Below are positions 38,101 through 51,620 of a stretch of 64,000 bases of DNA, one piece after another. The DNA lies in the NCBI RefSeq assembly GCF_902686445.1, contig NC_062224.1, positions 19,447,123 through 19,511,122 of the forward strand. Reading direction: 5' to 3'. The stretch comes from Sciurus carolinensis. Lineage: Eukaryota > Chordata > Mammalia > Rodentia > Sciuridae. Numbering within the stretch: the stretch's first letter is position 1; each line of letters starts with the position of its first letter. Below the pieces are notes generated by a model. It did not search any database, was not told the DNA's origin, and worked only from the letters and a program-made list of their open reading frames with translations. The translations under genes and the position numbers were made by a program.

Positions 38101-41100
38101 TGAAGAAAGAGATAGGATTCCTGTCTGTAAAAGCCTACAATCTTAGGGAATCAAAGAAGGATATTACAACACTGTTCGATAAGTCTTATATGCAAAGAAT
38201 ACTATAAGAACTCAGAGGAAGGGTACCAAACCCACACTGGGGTGGGGTAGAGGCTTAGAACAGACTTCTTAGAAGAAATGATATAAATTATGACTTGAAG
38301 AACAAATAAGAACAGATGAATCTAAGCCAAGTCAAAGGTGTCAGAATAATGACAGCATGAACCAATAGAGTAGCTGGCATACAGGATGATTTGAGAACTA
38401 TTTTTAAAGTTTTTTTCTTTTTAATTTTTAGTTGTAGATGAACACAATACCTTTATTTTATTTATTTATTTATTTATTTTTATGTGGTGCTAAGGATTAA
38501 ACCCAGTGCCTTACATGGGCTAGGCAAGTGCTCTACCACTGAGCCACAACCCCAGCCCCAATTTCTGATATTATGTTCTAATATCCACTACTCATTTCTA
38601 GCACTGAGCTACAACCCCAGCTCAGATTTAAGAACTTCTAACATTATAGAATCAACAAGACCTGAAGACTGAACAAGGAGAGTAAGGGAAAGAAAAAGTC
38701 TCTGGAGACTAGATTTGTTGACTCACCAAAGTGAAATACTGAGGATAAGGAAGTTTCAGGGGAACAGAAAGGATAATGGTACTGATAAAGACCCAGATAA
38801 GAAAAAATTGAAGTCCTCAGGCAAGATATCTAGCAGGGCAGTTGGAATTCAGATAAACATTGGATTTATCACTGGAGAGTAATCAGCCTGTGAGTAATGA
38901 CTACAACCAAGGAAGTAGTAATTTAAGAGGTCAACAGAAAAAGAAAAACTCAAAAGAAGACTACATGGAACCTAACCGGTTCTTTTAAACCCTTTTAAAG
39001 AATGACATAATGGAATATTTTCCAGGAGAGAATAGTTAATATTTTTAAATGATAGTCAAATGACAGGAATATAAAGCACCTTTTCAAATAGCAAACAGAG
39101 ACAAGTTGGCATGTATGGCAGAAATCTGACTAAGGTTAATGAGTGAAATTAATGAATACAACCAAAAAAATTCTGGCTATGAAGTAAAAAAGGAAAATAT
39201 GACAATCCTTAAGAGGGTTTCACAAGATTAAGGAAGGGAAGGCTGGGGTTGTGGCTGGGGTTGGTGGAACACTTGCCTAGCATGTGTGATTGGTGGAACG
39301 CTTGCCTAGCATGTGTGAGGCACTGGGTTCAATCCTCAGCACCACATAAAAACAAACAAATCAATAAAGATATTGTGTTCATCTATAACTAAAAAAATGT
39401 TAAAAAAAAAAAAGAAGGGATATGAAGATATGTATAGCATGAGAAGAAAGAATCAGAAGAGACACAATGGTTGGGGATAGTCTAGAGAGGGTAGAAAAAA
39501 TGCAGGTCTCCAAAGAGATGGGAAAAAAAAATATGACACGAAGCAAACCAGAGAAGTTGGTCTTAAATGGGAAGAACACGTTATACACTGAGGTAGGAAG
39601 AAAGGTGGCAAGAACTGAATAAGAGTAGCTCATAGTCAGAAGTTAAAGAAGTAAGCGTCAGGTATAAAGCTCATGGAATAATAATCTGTTCTTCTAACTT
39701 CTTAGTACAATCAGTGACAGAATTATGTGATGAAAGCATGGGAGTAGGAATATCAGTCCCCAACCACACTGCCAGTTCTGGTAGAACTCTAGCATTTCAT
39801 GTTTTTGATGCTACTCAGAGTATGGTCTGCAGATCAGCAGCAGTAGCAAGTGAAGCTTCTCAGACATGCAAATTCATGGGTCACACCCAGACCTACTAAA
39901 TCAGAGCCTCTGGGATTGATAATGGCCCAGGAATCTGTGCTATAACAAACTTAAGAGAGATATGAAAATGTATAAAGCAAAGGAGAAAAAAATCAATAAT
40001 GTCTAAAATTCAATCTATGAAAATTTCTACATATTAGAAAGGGACTTATAGTCACACACTGTGGCACATGCCTGTAATCCCAGAGATTCAGGAGGCTGAG
40101 GCAGCAAAATCCCAAGTTTCAAGGCCAGCCTTAGCAATTCAGCAAGATCCTTAGCAAATGAGCAATACCCTGTCTCAAAATAAAAAATAAAAAGGGTTGG
40201 GGCTGGGGATGTATGGTAGTGCTAAAGCACCTCTGGATTTGATTCCCAGTACCCAAAAAAACCAGGGATTTATAAAGTATTCAACTTACCACAATTTGGC
40301 TGAAAACAAAAACTATGGAATAGCCAGGCATAGTGGCATGCCTGTAATCCAGCTGCTCAGGAGGCTGAGGTGGGAGAACCGCAGATTCAAAATCAACCTC
40401 AGCAACCTGGCAAGCCCTGAGCAATTTAGTGAGACCTGTCTCAAAATAAAATACAAAAATGGGCTGGGGATATGGCTCAGTGGATAAGTAAGTGTCCCTG
40501 GGTTCAATCCTTGGTGCCAAAAAAAACTAAAAAACTGAATTTCCTTTAAGAAATAATTTAAATGAGGTAAGGCCCTAGACAGCATGAGGTTTTTTTATCA
40601 CCTCAGGGATTTAGTAAAATCAGTGGATATAGTATTTTCAGACCATAAACCCTATGGAAAGGAAAGAAATCAAGGCAATAAAAATAGTAACAAGGTAAAA
40701 AAGATCACTGCAGGTCTGGTGACACATGCCTATAATCCCAGTTACTCCAGAGGCTGAGTCAAGAGGATCATAAGTTCGAGGTCAGCGTTGGCAACTTAGT
40801 GAGACTCTGTCTCAAAATAAAAAATAAAAAGAGCTGGGGCTATAGCTCAGTGGTAAAGCACTACTGGATTCAATCCCTAGTACCACAAGCAAATAAACAA
40901 TAAATAAATAAGATTACTGTGTTAAAAAGCATATAGAAGGCTGGGGTTGTGGTTCAGTGGTACAGTATTTGCCTGCCATGTGTGAAACACTGGGTTCAAT
41001 TCTCAGCATCGCATATAAATAAATAAAATAAAGGTCCATTAACAACTAAAAAAATTTTTTTTTAAAAAGCATATAGAAATCCTGAAAATTCTAATACCCA

Positions 41101-44100
41101 CATTTTAAAAAAATAATGATTTATTATAGATCATCTGTCATGGGTAAATAAATTGAAATAAATGTTATTGAGGACTGAGGTTAGATTAATAATAAGTCAG
41201 GCAACAATAAAACAAGTGCTTTTTTCTTTTGTTTTTGTAGCAGGGATTGAACCCAACAATGCTTACCAGTGAGCCACATCCCTAAACCTTTTTTATATTT
41301 TATTTAGAGACAGGGTCTCCCTGGGTTGTTTTAGGACCTCACTAAATTGTTGAGGCTGGCTTTGAACTCTACATCCTCCTGCCTCAGCCTCCCAAACCAC
41401 TGAGATTACAGATATGTGCCACTGCACTGCTGAGCTAATAAAACAAAATTTTAATTACATTAGCAGACAGGCTAAATACCTCAAAGAAAAAGATACTGAG
41501 ATGAAGTTTAGGAACAAAATAAATAATGGGTCCTAAGAACAAGTAATACTGCAAATCATAAGGAAACAGAGCAAAGGAAACTCCTGAAGTGATAATGCAG
41601 AACACAATGAAATTCAACATTGTAACGGAGGAAGGAAAAAGGAACTCTGATAGGCAAACATCAGAAAAAAAATCCCACAATCATCTTAACCTCTTTATTA
41701 CAGAAAATAATCTAACAAACTAGAGTATTAATCGACAGGTTTCAACAATTATCACTTCAAGGCCATTCTTTTTTTCTTTTTTTTTAAAGAATTTAACCTT
41801 TATTTTATTTATTGGTTTTTATGTGGTGCTGAGGATCGATGCCAATGTTTCATCCATGCTGGACAAGTGCTCTACCACTGAGCTACAATCCCAGACCATC
41901 AGGGCCATTCTTATTTCACCTATTACCCACCCTATTTCCAGTGAATTATTTTTAAGCAAATTCTAGATATCATATCATCAGAGTATTTTAATACAATATG
42001 TTGTAACAAAATAAATATATACCAAAGATTTTTGGTATATATGTTGCTTACTCTATATGGTGGTCTGGAGGTTAAACTTAACTGACACATTCAAGAGGCT
42101 ATTAACAGAGTTTAACATAGTTTTATAAGAGAAAAACAGTGAGAAGAGAAAAATAAAATGCTTAAATTTTAATAGTCAAACAAAAAAACATAATATTAAT
42201 GATCCACAAAAATAATTTGAAAAGACCTGGATTTGTAAGGATCTCAAAATTGATAATAAAGATAACTTATTTTTAAAAGATTTCACCTAAGACATTTGTG
42301 GATGATGATCTATAATTAAAATAGACTTGGTGAGGGTGGTAATCAGATGGAGCTTTACCTATCTAACTGGGTTCCTTTAGGAAGGAACACCTATGTTAGG
42401 GTGAAAAGAGTGTGCACCAGTTAACACACTACATGGGAAGGAGGAACTTTCCAGGGCAAATGAACACGCAGTTGCTAGTGCTGGACATGAAAAGAGGAAG
42501 GGACTTGACATATTAGAAGAAAAGAAAGAAAGCCAGGATGGGGAGGGAGTAAAATCCTAACAGAAGAGTGGTGTTAACAAAGTTCAGTGAGGAAAAGCAA
42601 GAGAGATCAGAGAGCCCCAAGAAAGATTTCAGTCTACTTACCGATTTATAGAGAAAACAGCAGCAAACCTAGATTTTAGTAGTCAGATATTTACTGAGAT
42701 TACACCCTATCCAGTCCCTTTTCACCAACATTCTCAAAATAACGAAAACTTTAAGAGAAAACAAAAGGAAATCTGGGTTCTTATCACTTTCACTTTCAAA
42801 TTTCACTATTAAGCTCATTCTCAGTTTGGGTTCCTTATTATTCTCCTGGTCTATACTACTCGTGTATGTTTAACTTTAGTTTCTTTATTCATGTACTTTA
42901 AAATTTGAGAAAATTAAGATTACACTCAATTGAGTTATGAAATGAAAAAAATGGGATGGGGGACATAAAAAGTTAAAATCATTATATTGGAGAAGCAAAA
43001 GTTGAATGATTTTCTATACAATATCCTGAACTTCATCAGAACAGGGATAAAAGAAAAGTGGGGAGAGGATGTAAAATTGCCAAACAGAAATACAGTTGTC
43101 ACAAACACCCTCATCATTATCAGAAATAGTTTTTAAAAAGAACAAAACAAAACATGGACTTTGTGCATTTTTTTTTTCAGATTTTCTCTTTTAATACAGA
43201 ATCTTAACTGAAATTTAAAGAAAATTTTAACTAAAATTTTAGTGCAATGGATTAGACTCAATTAGACTTATTTGTTTGAAAACTATTCAATTTTCTTTAT
43301 TAATCGATGTTTCAAACATGGAATCTAGCTTGCCCTCTGGATCTCCATCCTACCTATTCCTTAATACTTATAAACATACATATACTATAAATAATAATAA
43401 AATATTTAAATAGCATTGATTTTATTTGAATATTCTAGAACTTTTTATATTTTTAGTTTACAAAAAGTAAAAATGTAAATGATTAAACATTCTAGAGGTA
43501 TGTTTTCAAAGTGATGAACAGCATGTACATCTGCTATTAACAGAAGTTATGCATTGAATTCTGATATCCACTTTGAAAACTTACCAATCAGAAAATGTCA
43601 TTTTTACCTCTTCTTGTCCAAATTGCTCCATAGAATCACAGTAAACTTCACTGTCTGAATCACTTGTCAAATGCTGAATTCCTGAAATATCTTCAGCATG
43701 ATCATCATTTACATCTAAATATGAACAAATACAAACGTAGTGTAATTATGTTCCAACAGAAGAAAAACATTCCATTTTCAAACTCCATCAGTTCTATATT
43801 ATGTGCATAGTGAGTGACACACGATTTACCAAGTCATAGCCTTTTTTTAACTTAAATTTAGTTATAGGTTTTTGTTTTGGTACCAGTGATTGAACCCAGG
43901 GGCACCACATCCCCAGCCCTTTATATTTTATAGTTTGAGACAGGATCCCGATAAATTGCTTACGATCTCGATAAGTTGCTGAGGCTTGTTTTGAACGTGA
44001 AATCCTCCTGCCTCAGCCTCCCAATTTGCGGGGATTACAAACATAAACCACCACACCCAGCTTAGTTAATAGTTCTTATTTGAAAAGATTAGAAAGTATT

Positions 44101-47100
44101 TTACCATTGAATACTATGAAAACATTGTCCAGTTGAAATCTTAGAAAACCCAGTAACTGTCAAGCACAGTGGCACATGCCAATGAATTGGGAGGCTGAGG
44201 ATCACATGTTCAAGGCCAGTCTCCAAAACTTAGCAAGGTCCTAAGCAACTTAGCAAGATCCTATTTCAAAAAAAAAAAAAAAAAAATTTAAAAGACTGGG
44301 GATATTATTCAGTGGCAAATTGAAAATATTTTAAAAAGGACTGGGGATATTACTCAGTGGTAAAGTGCTCCTGGGTTCAAGCCCTAAAAAAAAAAAAAAG
44401 AGAGAGAGAAAACAAAAAACAAAAAAAAACCTATAACTTATAAGAAAAGTCAGCCCACAAGGTCTAAATTTGAGATGCAAGTTTGGTTGTTAATGCTAAG
44501 AAACAACATTTCTTGGTTTCTGGACTAAATTGCATCACTGTTAATAATTCACCATAGACATATACAGGCTCACGCCGAGAGCCCTAGGATATGAAAAGAC
44601 TATAAATTAATCTTTTTAACTTCAGAACAAAGGCACCATACAATCAGAGGTTAAAAGAAATAATCAGGAATAAAAGTAAAATGTTTTAAGTTTTATTTTA
44701 AAATATATTTTTAAATATCATATGGTTAACATAAAAAAAGTTTCAATACCAATATAAAACTTCTGGCCTTACTTCACTGTCTTTCAAAGCTATAAACCCT
44801 TATAACATTAATAAAACCTAAGATATTAATAAGATATTTTAAAATTCTAAACTTCCTAAACATACTAAAATTATTAAAAGAATATTTTAATCATAGGATA
44901 AAGGCTGAACAAACAAATTTTGGGGGATGATACCTTGGTGAATGCAGGTAGCAATTTTTCCAGTTTGCTCCAAGTTTTGATCTACAGGTTTTATGCTGTC
45001 AGCACTTTGGTCATTTGGGGAAGAACTGGCATGAATGTCATTTTGTATCTCCTGAACAAAGCTGTCTTTATCATAGCCATTCGTGACAATAATCTCCAAA
45101 TTCTCATAGTCTGATTTCTTCATCATCTGCTCATCTTTTATGAGAAAATAGAAAGATTCATAAAGGTTCACAATAGGTCAACTTCTGATTTTTTTTTATT
45201 TTTAGTTGTATATGGGCACAGTATCTTTTTTTATTTTTATGTGGTGCTGAGGATCGAACCCAATGCCTTACACATGCTAGGTCAGTGCTCTACCACTGAG
45301 TCACAATCCTAGCCCCAACTTCTGATATTATGTTCTAATATCCACTACTCATTTCTCCGATCTATCATAATCCCTTTGAAGGGTTTCCTACTTGGATCAG
45401 AGAAATGAGGTGCTCCCTGAAAAGGACCTTATTATATGTTCGGAGCTCACCCAAAAACTGTATTAGCTTCAAAAGTGCTTCAGTTCCCTGTGAATCTTCT
45501 AAAAACTATCTTTCAAAGTCCTTACGCGCTCTCAGGCAGAGACAAACTGCTCTGGAGAAGAGATCCGGCAGTGATAAAGCTGACTTAAAAAAAAAAAAAA
45601 AAAAAAAAAAAACCTCAAAGACAGTAAAGTAAAGGCAAAACAAAGTTGTGTGGTCTGTTTTACTGTCCCTCTCTATTCCCCTTATAGTCTTCCCAAGAAT
45701 CACTAACAAGGCTCCCTGAATGTAGTACCTATGATTCTAGTGCTTGTTTTCATCAAAACTGATGCCTTAAGCCAGGCACAGTGGTGCACACCTGTAATCC
45801 CTGCAATGCAAAAGGCTGAGGCAGGATTAGAAGTTCGAGGCCAGCCTCAGTAACTCAGCAAGATCCTATCTCAAAATAAAAAATTTTAAAAAGGACTGGG
45901 GTGTAACTCAGTGGTAAAGCACCCCTACAGATAATCCCTAGTACCAAAAACTACAGACTGGGAGTGTAGCTCAATGCCTTAGGGGTAAAGTGTTTCCCTA
46001 GCACGCGCAAGGCCTTGGGTTCAATCCCTTGCACCACCAGAAAAAAAAATTTAAAAATACAAAAAATTAAAAAAGTAGTCTATTTCTCTGGATACTATTT
46101 GATTTTTTGAAAGATGGTGAAAGTTTAACTTGTTTGGTCCACTGCAAACCTGAATACAGGGTCAACAACTCACCTCCCATCACATGCACTAACCTTATCC
46201 ATACCATATCAGCTCAAGTCTTTATATCTTTTCATCTTATTAGTGTAAAATTATTAACTCATTATCTAAAGCTTACCATTATCAATTTGTTCTGCTCCTT
46301 TTACTTCCTCTTGGGCTTCTTCGTCCTCAGACTCAGCTCCACTATCACTGCTTTCAGCTTTACCATTAACAGTTTTAGCATTTGGAGTAGAAGTTAGAAC
46401 ATTACCAAGATCTAAAACATGAAATGACCACTTAATCACTAATGTGGTAATATATGATACTGCTGTACTTTAAAACTAATATTTTGAATTAAAATATTAA
46501 AATTTTATATATAATTAATAATATTCTTTGACTCCAAATATACTTATATAGACAAATACCTTCCATTATAAGTTTACAACAAAAATGACTAAGCTACCTT
46601 AAATCCTTTCTGAACAAGGCAGGTGATAAATTACTTTTAACTTAATATCAATCAAAACAGTAATGTTAGAGATCAACAATCTTCTTCAAACATAATAAAT
46701 AAAGAGATATATTCTAGCCCTAGAAAACAGAAATATGCTATTTTTGACCCTATCAGCAATCGCATTACTATTATAGTTAAAAGCTGGGCAGTTTTAATAT
46801 GATGGCTATAATTCCAGTTACTCTGGAGACTGAGGAAGATTGCAAATTTGAGGAGAGCCACAACAACTTAGGGAGACCCTGTCTCAAAAGAAAATAAGAA
46901 GGGCTGGGGATGTAGCTTAGTGGTGGAGTGTACCTGGGATCAATCACCAGTACCAAAAACAAAACAAAACTATAATAACTATAGTTCAACTCCATTTAAA
47001 CAATTTTTATCCCCTTATTACCTTGAGGGTTTCAGGTACACAATTCACATTCTTATTTCTTTATTATGATACATAAGAATTTCCTTAAAGCATCAATTAA

Positions 47101-50100
47101 TGCAATGTAATCTCTCAAAGAAGCAAACTGTTGTCTTGGTCAAAGTTAAGCCCTCAGAGTAAATATATAAGAACTTCTCAAACTATAATGTGCATAATCA
47201 ATGGAGATCTAGTAAAGAAATATATTCTGAATCAGTAAGTCTAAGGTACTCTAAAATTCTGCATTTCCATAAAGTTCCCATGTGTTGCCAATGCTACTGT
47301 TTCTGGACCATGATTTGAGAAACAAAGAACACCATTTTCAACAGCTCTTTTAATTAAGAGATTAAAGTCTCATGAGAAGGCCATAATAAGTGCTTTTCCT
47401 TCATACATTTTTGGGCTTTATTTTCTGCTAAATGAATGCATTTTTGATGCTTCTCTTTATTCCAAAGAATATATTAAATTCCAAAATATCATACACCTTA
47501 AACAATCAGGCCAACATTCTTATTTAAACCTACCTATTTTATGGAACAAAAAAATAAAAATCCAACTCTATTTCCTATTACAAATCAAGGCATCAGCAAC
47601 ACATATTTTTTGTTTCTTTTTATGGTGCTGGGTACCAAACCTAGGACCTTGCACATGCTAAGTAAAAAGTATTCTACCACTAAGCAGCATCCCAAGCCCT
47701 AAAGTATTCTATTATGTGTACTGAATTTTTCTTTTTCCAGTGCTGGGAATCAAACCTAGGGCCTTGTGTATGTTAAGTATGCAAGCAGCACAGTTTCTGA
47801 GTCTCCCTTATTCTCTCCCTGACAATAATTTAAGAAAAATAATAAAAGTAAAATAACCAAGAAACAACCCACCCATGAACATCTTCAATAAAATGTAAAC
47901 AGGAATCACCTAAAACCCCATCAAATGGATAGTTGTAACAAAACAATTTCACAACAGAAATAGCAGTATCACTACATTTCTGTGATGAGAGTTCTAAAAA
48001 GTAAAAGAAATTACTCTTGAGCCCAACTCACCCTCCAAAACCAATTAATGCAATATAACACATTAATAGACATAAGGACAAAAGTCACATGATTATCACA
48101 TGAAGACAAAACTTTGAACAAAATCCAACTCTCTTCATGGTAAAAATGCTGGAGAAACTAAAAATATAAGAGAATTTCCTCGATAGGATAAAAGACTTTG
48201 GGAAAACTAGCATCATACTTAATGTTAACAAACTCCTAAAATAAGGTACAAGACAAAAGATTGGAGGTCTTTCACATTTTAGAATATACTACATGTATAT
48301 ATTCTGAAAAAGACCATGTGAAACTGATCTATCTGTTCCACTGGGTTTAAATGTCTACTTTTAACAAGATGCTTTGTTTGGGGAAAAAAGAAAAAAGTCA
48401 AGATTGCAAATGGCCTGCAATTTGGCAATTCTTACAAGATTACAAATCCTCCTTATTCCACTTCTAATATTATTTATTATAGACATAATTCCATATATGT
48501 AAAATGGCATGTACATAGTTACTCTTGGCAACTTGTAAAGATCAAAAAGAGGAAATCATCTAAACAGCCAACAAAATGGTTCAAGTTAAATAAATTACGG
48601 TATAGGTCCACAATTCCTTACTGACAACTCTTGGATTCATAAATTTTCTAATTTTGCAAATATATACCATATGATATATTATATAATGCTTCCTATATGG
48701 AATCTTAGAGAACTCAAAAAATAATAATATAATTATTAATTTTGCAGCAAAACATGTTAGTCACACTAAATCATATAAAGAATCAAAATACCCTCACGTC
48801 ATTTCAGATGAGATTCTATTCCACAATTAGTTCACGTGAGGTCAGGTTTTTACACCAAATGAATTACCAAAAAACCTTAGGTTTTCAGAGCTTTGGGGAT
48901 TAACAAATTAAAGGTAACTGTGGTCCTGTGTGTTTATAACTATCATTTACTGTTTCTTGTTTTATACTTTATTGTTCAAATATGCTTCTGGTCAGTAGTT
49001 TAGATATTACTAAAATAGGTCTAGATTTCCCCTGCATTCTAACAGTACGCTTGATACAGAAAACACTTAAGTTTTTTTCTCAGCCTAATAAGCATGAAGT
49101 ATAAAGAGAACTATTTGTTAATATTTGGTTCCTCTATGCAAATCAGATGTTCCTCTGTGCAAATCAGAGTGGTGTGATTCAGAGTTATGCACGGCAAGCA
49201 TACACTATCACTTATCCATGGTTTATTGTCATGAAAGACACAAACTATAAGGCCTTATAAGAGTATAGGAAAATTATTGTTCTGAAATACTGCAATTTTA
49301 AAAGATGCCTTATGAACAGGCATCCAGGCTAATTTTTTTTTTTTTTTTTTTTCAGGCTAATTTTTAATTAAAGCATATATAATTTTCATCTAAATTTACT
49401 CTTGTGGTTTCATATCACTCTATTTTCTAAAAATATTTAAAGAGCAAATTGTTACTGCTAATACCATTAGATCTAACATTTTATTAACTCCTGCTCATAA
49501 GCAAAATATAATCTTTTGATTCTTTACTGAGAAAATGCAAATTTTTTAAAAAGATGAGCATTCACTGATGTCTTGTATTTGCTTGTTATACTATAGCCAC
49601 ATTGTAAACATATTATTCATTTTAAAATTAAATAGAAAATCATTTACTCCATGGTATTGTTAATGTAATTCATAAAGTAAAATAGAAAATGAATCATCAA
49701 AACAAAACTATGAATTGTTATAATTTTGTACATACTAAGTGAATCACCTGGCATGTTTTAACAACAGTTAAGGTTAAAAATCTAAGGGTTTATAGTATTT
49801 TGGAACTTCATACAATGTGTTTCCTTGGAATAAAACTCCCAACTCATAAATTTATAAGTTATAAAAATTTGTGCAGAATGCTTTTGGTTTGTACATATTA
49901 AACAAAATTTTTATATGGATTTCATTATTCCTACCTTCTAAATATTTAGAGATTTTCTCCAGTCGGACTGGCATGTGAAAGTAAAAATAAAAATTAGATT
50001 TATAAATATTAATGTGTATAATATATAACTGGCCAAATTAAAAAATAGGTAAAATAGTCCAACCTGAGGTTAAATCAGAACTCCTGCCACTCTTTTTATC

Positions 50101-51469
50101 TTCTACAATTTCATAAAATGGACCTATGACATGTAGCAATTCTTCGACTTTTTCAGTCATTGGCATAGTTTCAAGAATCTGCAATCAAAAGAGACAAACA
50201 TTGTGAAATTGCAAACTATTAATTTGATCTGAATTAACATCAAATAGCCTACGGTTTCCAATTCATTAATAATTTGGAAATTTGAAGTTCATTAATAGAT
50301 TCCCTAAAGGATCTATATTAATTACATACTTTATATATATATGCTCCTAGAAAAGTTTTAAATATATTAAAAATCTAAAAGTATTCTGACTTATTTATTT
50401 ATTTATTTATTTTTATTGGTGCATTATAATTATACATAATCATGGGATTCATTATAACATTTATGCATGCACGACAAATAATGAAAGTATTCTAATTTTG
50501 AAGTTTAACATAGGCTTCATATAAAATATTATATAATAATCTATAAATTGTGCTAATATGCCAGATATATAACTGAAAATAAGTCAGAACTTTTTACAGT
50601 ACCCCATATTGCCACAATATGAATAATGACTTAGCAGAATCTGGTAAGAGAACCAAATACCCCATCCTGAACCCCATTCAATACCTCCTTTGATCCTCCT
50701 CCAAAAAAGATCCCTGTTAGTTCTCAGTAAAGCAATGTATAAACCACTACAATAAAACCTCCCTCTCTAAACTCTAATTTGTCCTAAGCTACTTGGTTTG
50801 GTGTTTAGGTTTTCCCATGCCCCGTAAGAGTGAACTGTGAACTTGAAATGTCAGAAGTAAAAAAATGGAGTATGTACTGACACCAAACAAATATAAACAG
50901 TATTCTTTCAATAAGGCAGAACTTCAGCAGAAATGACACAAGTGGTCATTAAAAGACCTACCTAGAATTTAAGTTTCTGATGAAGACACTAAAAATCAAC
51001 AACGAACAAAATTCTCTCCCTTTCACCAATGCTGAAATACAAAAAAAGGTACACACATGCATGTGCTCATGCATACAGGAAATGTACAGGGAGAGAGAGG
51101 TGTACACACATACACACAAGAGATTGAAACAGATATCGACACACACACATGGTCAAACAAGTAGACACAGGCAAATCTCATTCTAGAGTCTAGGTACTAC
51201 TTATCCACAGAGATTTCATTTACAGTTTTAAGTTAATTATATTAGTTCAAGTGAAGACAAAATTAACATTTAGTAAGCTGCATGGACTGTAGAAGGGCAG
51301 CATTCAAAGCATAGTAATTTTTCTAGATATATCCAGCACTTGTCCTCAATGAGACATATCATTTTTAGATGATAAAAATATACTGGAAGGCCTGGGGATA
51401 TATAGCTCAGTTGGTGGAGTGCTTGCCTAGCATGCTCAAGGCCCTGGGTTCAATCCCCAGCAACACACA

Positions 51470-51515
<46 letters not shown>

Positions 51516-51589
51516 TGGAAAGATAACATATATGCTTTATTTAAGCAAAGAATAAATTCCTCAGGTTTTTCTTGTCTATGATGCACATA

Positions 51590-51620
<31 letters not shown>

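Larger units (their letters stand above)
37781..43607 (-). other. ACBD5 intron 8
   Basis: Contains an L2 piece at about 38095-38340, the composite SINE at 38400, an ID at 39240, MER20 at 39808, a run of B1-ID and ID copies at 40050-41430 and an ID at 41765. 42000-43600 shows nothing I can name. Confidence 0.8.
43715..44933 (-). other. ACBD5 intron 7
   Basis: Holds two oppositely oriented B1-ID dimers (43860-44068 and 44158-44405). The rest, 44410-44930, shows nothing I recognise. Confidence 0.8.
45135..46276 (-). other. ACBD5 intron 6
   Basis: Contains a long-tail ID at 45190, an A-tailed unidentified segment ending at 45612, a B1-ID and an ID at 45768-46045. Confidence 0.8.
46412..49934 (-). 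other. ACBD5 intron 5
   Basis: Contains a diverged B1-ID at 46775, a hAT-type MITE at 47172, ID fragments at 47608-47800, an old L1 at 48030-48640 and the poly-T insertion at 49325-49365. 48650-49320 and 49370-49930 show nothing I can name. Confidence 0.8.
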
